Positions 7,673 to 12,780 of a stretch of 13,895 nucleotides of DNA are shown in pieces. A model generated the notes under the pieces. It made no database searches. It was not told the DNA's origin and worked only from the letters and a program-made list of their open reading frames with translations. This DNA is from an uncultured Oxalobacteraceae bacterium (GTDB lineage Bacteria > Pseudomonadota > Gammaproteobacteria > Burkholderiales > Burkholderiaceae_D). The number at the start of each line of letters is the position of its first letter. Position 1 is the stretch's first letter. The translations under genes and the position numbers were made by a program. The stretch spans positions 1 through 13,895 of the forward strand of contig CALKVB010000024.1 of the NCBI GenBank assembly GCA_937996605.1. Reading direction: 5' to 3'.

Positions 7673-7993
7673 TCATGCCTCTTGTGCTTTCTTCTTCGCT
7701 GCTAAGGCCTTACTCTCTTTTTTCAAGCCTTTCGACACCGGGCATACCGCCTGCATAAAGCCCGCTAGCGTGTTCGCCAAATTCTCACTTTGAAGGCGAT
7801 AAAACACATATTGACCGCGTTTATCACTGACCACCAAACCAGCAGACTCCAAGATTTTCAAATGCTTCGATAATGATGGTTTGGTCATATCAAATCGCTC
7901 TGCAATCTCACCTGCCGACAGCTCGGTTTCCGAAAGATAAGCTAAAATTTTCCTACGTGGCGTCGAGGCTAAAGCTTCGAATATTTTGTCCAT
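7673..7993 (-). CDS. ArsR/SdpR-type winged-helix repressor
   Basis: A small DNA-binding repressor of 106 residues. The winged helix-turn-helix occupies about residues 2-70: MDKIFEALASTPRRKILAYL, then the recognition region LSAGEIAERFDMTKPSLSKHLKILES (25-50), and the wing VVSDKRGQYVFYRL. This arrangement (APTRRKIL-like start, SAGEIAERF, KPSLSKHL) matches the SdpR branch of ArsR proteins. The metal-binding ELCVCD motif of ArsR/SmtB sensors is absent; the only cysteine is Cys84 in AVCPVS, so metal sensing is unlikely from what is visible. The tail (about 88-106) is rich in Lys and Ala. AAAGG sits 8 bases before the ATG. As the first gene of the minus-strand series it may control itself, the tatD-comEC genes, or ubiG across the divergent promoter region. 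Targets are inferred, not seen. Confidence 0.9.
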   Translation of the reverse strand: MDKIFEALASTPRRKILAYLSETELSAGEIAERFDMTKPSLSKHLKILESAGLVVSDKRGQYVFYRLQSENLANTLAGFMQAVCPVSKGLKKESKALAAKKKAQEA

Positions 7994-8068
7994 TATTTGC
8001 CTTTATTTCAACTAAAAATTTAACAAGCGTTCTAAATCTTGCTGTACACGTTACGAAATGTGGCGTCT

Positions 8069-8109
8069 ATTTCACGCTCAACTCCACTTTAAATGATCCC
8101 ACGTGAAAT
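8069..8109. repeat. 8-bp inverted repeat ATTTCACG / CGTGAAAT
   Basis: Arms at 8069-8076 and 8102-8109 are perfect reverse complements separated by 25 bases. The first arm starts 76 bases upstream of the repressor ATG. Widely spaced arms like these could be paired operator half-sites or chance; ArsR-type operators are usually more compact. Confidence 0.35.
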
Positions 8110-8223
8110 GATTTGAGTACCGCAATGACAACCATCGCAACACGACAGCCCTCTCGCTACGCAAACAATCGACTAAAGTGAAGCTTGTAAAAGCTCTTCT
8201 GAGTGTACCTGATAATGAGCCAT

Positions 8224-8247
8224 TTAGACAATTAGCCAGTTAGCTAA
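8224..8247 (+). repeat. Three tandem 8-base TTAG units over the ubiG -35 region
   Basis: TTAGACAA, TTAGCCAG and TTAGCTAA follow each other exactly at 8-base period (starts 8224, 8232, 8240). The second and third together make the dyad TTAGC-CAGTTA-GCTAA (8232-8247). The block ends 8 bases before the TATAAT of the ubiG promoter, so it covers the -35 position, where a regulator would interfere with or replace -35 contacts. Confidence 0.45.
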
Positions 8248-8255
8248 ATATAAGA

Positions 8256-8261
8256 TATAAT
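8256..8261 (+). promoter_or_regulatory. Candidate -10 hexamer of the ubiG promoter
   Basis: A perfect TATAAT, 43 bases before the ubiG ATG, in an AT-rich stretch. The 6-mers 16-18 bases upstream (TAGCCA, TTAGCC) are poor -35 elements, which suggests either activator dependence or that this is one of several AT-rich chance matches. Confidence 0.5.
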
Positions 8262-8304
8262 AATATTCAATTAGTAGCCTTATCACCAACTCCCCGGAAC
8301 GATC

Positions 8305-9021
8305 ATGAATACATCTCAACAGGTGAACAGCAATGTCGATCAACAAGAAATCGCACGTTTTAATGCCTTGGCTAGTCGCTGGTGGGATGAAAATTCCGAA
8401 TTTCGCCCACTACACCGCATCAATCCGCATCGTCTGCAATGGATAGATCAACTCGTTTCCCTCAAAGCTAAAACTGTCATTGATATTGGATGCGGTGGTG
8501 GCATCTTAGCCGAAGCCATGGCGAAACGTGGCGCACGAGTTTGTGGTATCGATCTAGCAGGTAAACCTCTGGATATAGCGCGCTGGCACGCTGCTCAAAC
8601 CAAGGTACAAGTCGAGTATGCAGAAAGTAGTGCGGAAGCTTGGGCACTTGAACATCAAGAACACTACGACACCGTCACTTGCATGGAAATGTTAGAGCAC
8701 GTTCCCGATCCATCCAGTGTCATCGCTGCTTGTAGTGCAATGCTCAAACCTGGTGGATGGTGTTTCTTCTCAACCATTAATCGCAATCCACTGGCCTACT
8801 TAACGACCATCATCGGAGCCGAATACGTTTTAAGAACGCTTCCCGTCGGAACGCACCACTATGCGAAATTTATTCGTCCACATGAATTGATCCAGATGGC
8901 TGAAAATTGCGGTCTGCAACTCGTCGAAAAGAAAGGCTTAGGCTACAACCCCCTTACACAAAATTTTCGTTTAATCAGTTTTACCGGGATGGCATATCTC
9001 TTAGCGATGCAGAAAGCGTAA
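8305..9021 (+). CDS. ubiG: Ubiquinone biosynthesis O-methyltransferase
   Basis: The SAM-dependent enzyme that performs both O-methylations of ubiquinone synthesis, on the 2-polyprenyl-6-hydroxyphenol and on the 3-demethylubiquinol. It is 238 residues, the normal family length. It opens with the UbiG-specific region ARFNALASRWWDENSEFRPLH (17-37) and INPHRLQWI. SAM motif I is VIDIGCGGGILAEAMA (58-73), motif II contains GIDLA (81-85), and CMEMLEHVPDP (126-136) is the conserved post-motif segment. FFSTINRNPLAY and GTHHYAKFIRPHEL complete the signature. It acts at the inner face of the membrane with other Ubi proteins. Many Burkholderiales have gph next to ubiG; here it stands alone, ending 2 bases before the stop of the convergent DUF4166 gene. 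Confidence 0.96.
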   Translation: MNTSQQVNSNVDQQEIARFNALASRWWDENSEFRPLHRINPHRLQWIDQLVSLKAKTVIDIGCGGGILAEAMAKRGARVCGIDLAGKPLDIARWHAAQTKVQVEYAESSAEAWALEHQEHYDTVTCMEMLEHVPDPSSVIAACSAMLKPGGWCFFSTINRNPLAYLTTIIGAEYVLRTLPVGTHHYAKFIRPHELIQMAENCGLQLVEKKGLGYNPLTQNFRLISFTGMAYLLAMQKA

Positions 9022-9023
9022 TT

Positions 9024-9608
9024 TCAGCGTGCTCTTCGCAAACGCCCTGAATATGAAAACAGAAAACCTAAGAGCGGATAACTAAAGGCAACTTCAAACA
9101 AATATTGATCATCACGGATGGTTTTATTGGCTACTAATCTAGGAAACAGCACTCTAGGAACAGGCAAGCCTAAGCAAAATGCGTGCAACAAGTGCCATCG
9201 CCAGCCGCCCTGCTGATCAAGTTCCACAGTTAAATGCAATCGAACACCACCATGCTGTTCCACCCAATACCCTTCTTTGAAGTTACCTACCGGCTTGAAC
9301 TGACTTTCGACGACAGAAGCTGAATTGTCAGAGGAGCGTAAATCAGCGCCAAAGGTTCTGCACCAGGACATCGCCAGATCGCTATGAGAAACCTCAAGCG
9401 AAAAATCACACCTACCGCTTGCAAGTGAATGCGCCGATATTCCCATTCCCAGAGCGATACGACGCCCGAACCAAGCTGCCATTCCTTTACCCAGCTTCAG
9501 TTCCACTTGCCCTCGTAAAATACCGCCATCACGGTGCAGACCCTGTAGTAAAGGATGCAGCTGCGCGAACTCGGGTCCAAACCAAACGACAGTAGAATTT
9601 TCTTGCAT
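9024..9608 (-). CDS. DUF4166 domain protein, function unknown
   Basis: A protein of 194 residues assigned by pattern to DUF4166. It begins with LHPLLQGLHRDGGILRGQVEL (17-37, the LH...G.V.+G start), has WCRTFGADLRSS in the middle (81-92, replacing the usual W.R.FG...F.S), then the LHLTVELDQQGGWRWHL segment, the GLPVPRVLFPRLVANKT motif (148-164; usually G.PLP..L.P...A.E) and the ending PLLGFLFSYSGRLRR. DUF4166 is often fused to or found beside SDR-type saccharopine-dehydrogenase-like proteins and has no established activity. No signal peptide is evident. No convincing SD precedes the ATG at 9608. The gene converges on ubiG with only 2 bases between stops, so no dedicated terminator separates them. 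Its promoter would share 9609-9852 with the plus-strand operon. Confidence 0.8.
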   Translation of the reverse strand: MQENSTVVWFGPEFAQLHPLLQGLHRDGGILRGQVELKLGKGMAAWFGRRIALGMGISAHSLASGRCDFSLEVSHSDLAMSWCRTFGADLRSSDNSASVVESQFKPVGNFKEGYWVEQHGGVRLHLTVELDQQGGWRWHLLHAFCLGLPVPRVLFPRLVANKTIRDDQYLFEVAFSYPLLGFLFSYSGRLRRAR

Positions 9609-9753
9609 TGCGAATATCTAAGTAAGTACTCAGCACAGTTATTTGAGAACATCAGAGCAATAAGTGTAGCAGCTTCGCATGCCGCCAGTGTTTCCTTGTG
9701 TAGAGGTCTGCATCACTGCTACTTTCTACCATGTCCTGAAATGACCGCAAGCT

Positions 9754-9790
9754 GTCGCAAATCGTGCTCATCAGAAATCACATTTGCGGT
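9754..9790 (+). promoter_or_regulatory. Bulged stem-loop upstream of the DUF1272-glxA operon
   Basis: CGCAAAT-(C)-GTG at 9756-9766 pairs with CACATTTGCG at 9779-9788. This gives a 10-bp stem with one bulged C and a 12-base loop; two G-U pairs extend it in RNA to 9754 and 9790. It ends 62 bases before the DUF1272 ATG. It may be a leader structure if transcription starts upstream, or an operator with two half-sites about 2 helical turns apart, for example for the GlxA-type regulator encoded downstream. No T-run follows directly, so a terminator is unlikely. Confidence 0.4.
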
Positions 9791-9852
9791 TACTATCTGC
9801 TTCAGCGCTTTTTTATGAATTTTACGAAATCAAGAGAATACAAGAGGAAACT

Positions 9853-10158
9853 ATGTTAGAACTACGTCCCAACTGCGAACACTGCGATAAAGATCTTCCT
9901 CCTGATTCTAGTCAAGCAATGATCTGTAGTTTCGAATGCACCTTCTGTCTCGATTGTGTCACCAATGTACTACAGCATGTTTGCCCGAACTGTGGCGGCA
10001 ACTTCAGTCCACGCCCAATTCGCCCTGCACTTGACGAAAGAAATCACAACGATTTACTTCACTCTCCAGCCAGTACCCAGCGTAAATATCGCCCGGTTGA
10101 TACCGTCGCTCACGCTGCTTGGCTCGCCACCCGCAACACTCCGGGCCACAAGACCTGA
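9853..10158 (+). CDS. DUF1272 zinc-ribbon-like protein
   Basis: A 101-residue protein whose start at 9853 is fixed by AGAGGAAA 2-9 bases upstream and by the family signature beginning MLELRPNCEHCDKDLPPDS. Eight cysteines (8, 11, 25, 29, 32, 35, 44, 47) are spaced as CxxC-x13-CxxxCxxCxxC-x8-CxxC in the segments ICSFECTFCLDC and CPNCGGNF, ending with RPIRP. This fits two zinc knuckles or a RING-like fold. The function of DUF1272 is unknown. Residues 61-101 form a hydrophilic tail beyond the usual core, with no motif I recognise. It is the first gene of a tight operon: glxA-like follows after 14 bases. Possible roles are a zinc-dependent adaptor or small nucleic-acid binder; this is inference only. 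Confidence 0.9.
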   Translation: MLELRPNCEHCDKDLPPDSSQAMICSFECTFCLDCVTNVLQHVCPNCGGNFSPRPIRPALDERNHNDLLHSPASTQRKYRPVDTVAHAAWLATRNTPGHKT

Positions 10159-10172
10159 GGAAGAGGTTAACC

Positions 10173-11141
10173 ATGACACTCACCACGCCAACTCAAATAA
10201 TCTATTTCTTGATCTTGCCCGACGTTTTGATGGTCGATTTATCCGGACCGGCCGACGCTTTTTTATTCGCCAATCGTCGCAGCGAACAGCATCTATTTGA
10301 GTTGCGCTACATCAGCCCGGTTCAAAATCCAACAAGCTCCTTGGGATTGGCGCTACATGCGATCGATCCATTACCTGAGACAATCGAAGCAGATGCGTGG
10401 GTCATCATCCCGGGCACCTTGTGCCAACAATTTAATGCGAATTCAGCATCCGCTAAAACGGCTATACATTGGCTAAAAAAGACATTACACCAACAAAGGC
10501 TAATTTGTATTTGCGCTGGCGCCCTGATCGCTGCTCATGCAGGCATATTAAGCAACAAACATGCAACTACCCATCATAGCCACCTCGATGAATTGCGAAC
10601 AATCGATCCTAGCATTAAGGTCGAAGACAATCGCATCTTCGTTGAAGATGAGCATGTTGCTACAAGTGCCGGCGTCACTGCAGGCATAGATTTAAGCTTG
10701 CATCTTATAAGCCAACACAGCAATCCTCCGCTCGCAATGGAAGTAGCGCGGGCAATGTTAATTTACTTTCGACGCAGTGGGCAAGATGCGCAACTCTCAC
10801 CTTGGCTAATGCACAGAAATCACTTACATCGAACCGTCCACAAAGCACAAGACCTGCTTAGTCATCATCCTGCGCATCCATGGCAACTTGAAGAACTTGC
10901 TGACAAACTGGGTACCAGCACGCGTCATTTGACTAGGCTATTTAAAGAACATACGGACGTGTCGGTACACGACTACCTCAATAGCTTGCGCCTGAATTTA
11001 GCCGACCAATTTTTAACACAAACCGATTGGTCGATTGAACGGGTGGCAGAGGCAGCTGGCTTTGGCTCGGCAAGACAATTTCGACGTATCTGGCAAGCAA
11101 AACACGATAGCCCACCCTCACAGTTTCAACGTAAAACTTAG
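10173..11141 (+). CDS. GlxA-type transcriptional regulator (DJ-1/PfpI domain plus AraC HTH)
   Basis: A regulator of 322 residues from the ATG at 10173, chosen because GAGGAAGAGG ends 6 bases upstream; an earlier in-frame ATG at 10119 lies inside the previous gene. Residues about 7-185 form the class I glutamine-amidotransferase-like (DJ-1/PfpI) domain: FLILPDVLMVDLSGPADAF, the elbow ICICAGALIAAHAGIL with Cys114, and ATTHH at 131-135. Residues about 220-322 hold the AraC double helix-turn-helix: WQLEELADKLGTSTRHLTRLF (first) and SIERVAEAAGFGSARQFRRIW (second), then the terminal SPPSQFQR. In this family the N-terminal domain senses a small molecule and is usually not catalytic. It probably controls its own operon, including the hydrolase 20 bases downstream. 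The ligand cannot be told. Confidence 0.92.
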   Translation: MTLTTPTQIIYFLILPDVLMVDLSGPADAFLFANRRSEQHLFELRYISPVQNPTSSLGLALHAIDPLPETIEADAWVIIPGTLCQQFNANSASAKTAIHWLKKTLHQQRLICICAGALIAAHAGILSNKHATTHHSHLDELRTIDPSIKVEDNRIFVEDEHVATSAGVTAGIDLSLHLISQHSNPPLAMEVARAMLIYFRRSGQDAQLSPWLMHRNHLHRTVHKAQDLLSHHPAHPWQLEELADKLGTSTRHLTRLFKEHTDVSVHDYLNSLRLNLADQFLTQTDWSIERVAEAAGFGSARQFRRIWQAKHDSPPSQFQRKT

Positions 11142-11161
11142 TCAATTAGGAGCACATACAG

Positions 11162-11776
11162 ATGATAACTTCACTCACACCGTTTACTAGCATGACATCC
11201 GATTCGGGGCCCTTAGCCCCAGCACTACTTCTGATCGACGTGCAAAAAGCCTTCGACGATCCTTACTGGGGGCCACGTAATAATCCTCAAGCTGAAAGCA
11301 ATATCGCACGCCTACTTGCGACATGGCGCGCATTGAAACTACCCGTGATTCATGTTCGACACTGTTCGATAGAGCCAAACTCGACGCTACGTGAAGGCAG
11401 CCCAGGCAATGCCTTTAAGCCAGAAGCATCGCCAATAGAAGGTGAAATCGAATTTCGAAAGTCAGTCAATAGCGCATTTATAGGTACGGGTCTGCACGAG
11501 TATTTACAACAACAAGCTTACAAAGAATTAGTGATTGTAGGAATCAGCACCGATCATTGCGTTTCAACCACAACTCGCATGGCGGGTAATCTCGGCTATA
11601 CCAACTTTTTAGTAGCCGACGCATGCACTACTTTTGACCGCACCGACCACCGTGGACGCCATTTTAAGGCGCAGGATATACACGATATTCATTTGGCCAG
11701 TTTAGATCGCGAGTTCTGTTCTGTGGTCGATACACAAGAGGTTTTGGAGCGATTTACTGCGCCCAGAGCTGATTAA
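11162..11776 (+). CDS. Isochorismatase-like cysteine hydrolase
   Basis: A predicted cytoplasmic amide or enol-ether hydrolase of 204 residues. The cysteine-hydrolase triad is in place: Asp26 in ALLLIDVQKAF, Lys100 in FRKSVNSAF and Cys133 in GISTDHCVSTTTRMAGNLGY. The cis-peptide region before the cysteine (VGIST) and the ending ADACTTFDR also match. Relatives include nicotinamidase, N-carbamoylsarcosine amidase and plain isochorismatase; the dedicated zinc-binding DxH of nicotinamidases is not evident, so the substrate stays open. The ATG is supported by AGGAG 9 bases upstream. GlxA regulators are often found beside such hydrolases, which suggests that they respond to its substrate. The stop TAA at 11774-11776 overlaps the stop of the convergent membrane protein. 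Confidence 0.92.
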   Translation: MITSLTPFTSMTSDSGPLAPALLLIDVQKAFDDPYWGPRNNPQAESNIARLLATWRALKLPVIHVRHCSIEPNSTLREGSPGNAFKPEASPIEGEIEFRKSVNSAFIGTGLHEYLQQQAYKELVIVGISTDHCVSTTTRMAGNLGYTNFLVADACTTFDRTDHRGRHFKAQDIHDIHLASLDREFCSVVDTQEVLERFTAPRAD

Positions 11777-12354
11777 ACTGCAGCTGTTTCTTCTGGCGCC
11801 TTTAATTCTGGCTTGTAGCCCCATTGGGGGCTCAAGAGTATCGCCAACACCGCTGCGGCAGCGATCGCGATCGAGAGCCACAGTGCCACCGATGACTCTG
11901 CAACACGTTGTGGATAAATTTTAACCACAGCCCCTAAACCAATCAAATTACCTCCCGCCACCAAAATGGCAGAAGCGTAGTCATGAAAACGACGCGCTTT
12001 GTTAGCACCTGTGGCCCATTTTTGATGCGTGTTATAACTAGGTAGCAACAAATGCGCATCATCGAGTTGTTCTAGCGCTGAGAGAAAACGCCGCAAATTA
12101 GTAATCGCCCGCTCAGCTTTATAGTTGAGAAAAGCCAAACTCAAAGACGCCACGGGAAATCCCAACATCAGCCATTCGACTGGCACCTCACCACGCGCTT
12201 CACTCGATTTCAGAGCCACCAAGGCGGCCAATAAACTGACAACCAGCGTGACATACAAAGCCAGCGCTTGCTGGCGTTGAGTGATGCGCGCATTGACCTC
12301 GTTATAAGCAGCGATAAAACGGTAATTAGCATCGACAACGAAGACCTTGCTCAT
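11773..12354 (-). CDS. Four-helix membrane protein, function unknown
   Basis: A 193-residue protein that I do not recognise. Four hydrophobic helices are visible at about 30-49, 61-78, 127-146 and 156-175, arranged as two hairpins. Between them is a charged, helix-prone stretch (79-126) with KAERAITNLRRFLSALEQLDD. The N-terminus (NEVNARITQRQQAL) and the segment before helix 3 are basic, which by the positive-inside rule puts the N-terminus, the middle loop and the C-terminus in the cytoplasm. There is no signal peptide and no catalytic motif. The general layout slightly recalls 2TM effector-like SLATT proteins, but I see no convincing match. It stands alone on its strand, sharing a TTAA with the hydrolase stop. 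SD support is weak (GAAAG about 10 bases upstream). Confidence 0.75.
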   Translation of the reverse strand: MSKVFVVDANYRFIAAYNEVNARITQRQQALALYVTLVVSLLAALVALKSSEARGEVPVEWLMLGFPVASLSLAFLNYKAERAITNLRRFLSALEQLDDAHLLLPSYNTHQKWATGANKARRFHDYASAILVAGGNLIGLGAVVKIYPQRVAESSVALWLSIAIAAAAVLAILLSPQWGYKPELKAPEETAAV

Positions 12355-12584
12355 ATCCAGCTTTCAAAAATGATGTGTCGAGATTATAAAGCTTTCGCTA
12401 TCACTCAGAACAGTATGACCATCTTTCAAATCATCAAGGTAATTCAAAGATAGGCCAAATAAGCCAAAAAAGAGTGATGTTGCATAAGTTTAGACGGAAG
12501 AAGACAAAAAGAGTAGGTTCAAGCGCCATCACAAAAACACCAAAATCGGTCACGCTCAGCAAGAAATTTTTAAATGTTTTAGAA

Positions 12585-12602
12585 TTTCAGTAATTAGTGA
12601 AA
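12585..12602. repeat. AT-rich imperfect dyad TTTCAGTAATTAGTGAAA
   Basis: An 18-bp palindrome with a single G/G mismatch (12590/12597), centred on TAATTA. It lies about 180 bases upstream of the GbsR-type gene, too far for direct promoter occlusion. In AT-rich DNA this could be chance. Confidence 0.3.
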
Positions 12603-12651
12603 ATTCAGGAATATAAAGAATTGAAAGAAACTGAAGTTGGTGTGATTAACC

Positions 12652-12665
12652 TTGTAGTGATACAA
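12652..12665. promoter_or_regulatory. CRP/FNR-like dyad TTGTA-GTGA-TACAA
   Basis: Perfect 5-bp arms around a 4-bp centre, with the same size and outer bases as an FNR box (TTGAT-N4-ATCAA) but TA in place of AT at the two inner arm positions. FNR/ANR proteins commonly control cyd genes under low oxygen. If transcription starts near 12700, the site would be centred close to -41.5, the class II activator position; the start site is not known. The two arm changes weaken the assignment. Confidence 0.3.
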
Positions 12666-12690
12666 CAAACACCCCTCCCAACTTAAATTA

Positions 12691-12706
12691 TTAGCGAGAA
12701 CGCTAA
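12691..12706. promoter_or_regulatory. 16-bp perfect dyad TTAGCGAGAACGCTAA
   Basis: Perfect 6-bp arms with a 4-bp centre, 74 bases before the regulator ATG and at or just after the best -10 candidate, a normal place for an autorepressor operator. The same frame TTAGC-N6-GCTAA recurs at 8232-8247 before ubiG. The binding protein is unknown; the GbsR/MarR protein encoded next is a reasonable candidate. Confidence 0.4.
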
Positions 12707-12722
12707 CGCATAAACACGGTAG

Positions 12723-12746
12723 CTTGAAGCATCGGCAAGCATCAAG
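12723..12746. promoter_or_regulatory. 24-bp imperfect dyad with internal direct repeat AAGCATC
   Basis: Outer arms CTTGA/TCAAG are perfect and GC pairs inside also match, giving 8 of 12 paired positions. The heptamer AAGCATC occurs twice with a 10-base period, one helical turn. It ends 34 bases before the ATG, so it would be in the leader or early transcribed region and could serve as an operator. Confidence 0.3.
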
Positions 12747-12780
12747 ACTACAAATCGATTAAGCATAAAAGGACAAGATC

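Larger units (their letters stand above)
7994..8304. promoter_or_regulatory. Divergent promoter region between the SdpR-like gene and ubiG
   Basis: A 311-base intergenic stretch with no plausible gene. Seen in it are an 8-bp inverted repeat ATTTCACG/CGTGAAAT with a 25-base spacer (8069-8109), a short stem AGCTT-GTAA-AAGCT (8182-8195), three 8-base units starting TTAG (8224-8247), and a consensus TATAAT (8256-8261) facing ubiG. On the minus strand, TAAATT at 8022-8017 preceded by TGT could be an extended -10 for the repressor gene, but this is weak. Confidence 0.6.
12355..12780. promoter_or_regulatory. Upstream region of the gbsR-cydP-cydA operon
   Basis: A 426-base AT-rich intergenic stretch with no plausible gene; the small open frame across its left end is an accident of the neighbouring gene. 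It contains four dyads in its right half (12585-12602, 12652-12665, 12691-12706, 12723-12746), annotated separately. The divergent membrane-protein promoter must also lie here, near 12360-12450, but no good hexamers could be picked. A purine-poor TTAAAT/TAAATT at 12683-12689 is the best -10 candidate for the cyd side. Confidence 0.6.

Noticed and set aside
9784..9852. TTG start giving the DUF1272 protein 23 extra residues
   Set aside because: The extension has no family resemblance, whereas the ATG at 9853 has an excellent Shine-Dalgarno and begins the known MLELRPNC motif.
10119..10172. Earlier ATG for the GlxA-type regulator
   Set aside because: It lies inside the DUF1272 gene without a good SD; the ATG at 10173 has GAGG 6 bases upstream and begins just before the conserved domain.
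12268..12453. Small plus-strand open frame of 61 codons
   Set aside because: It starts inside the four-helix protein gene, has no SD and no recognisable sequence.
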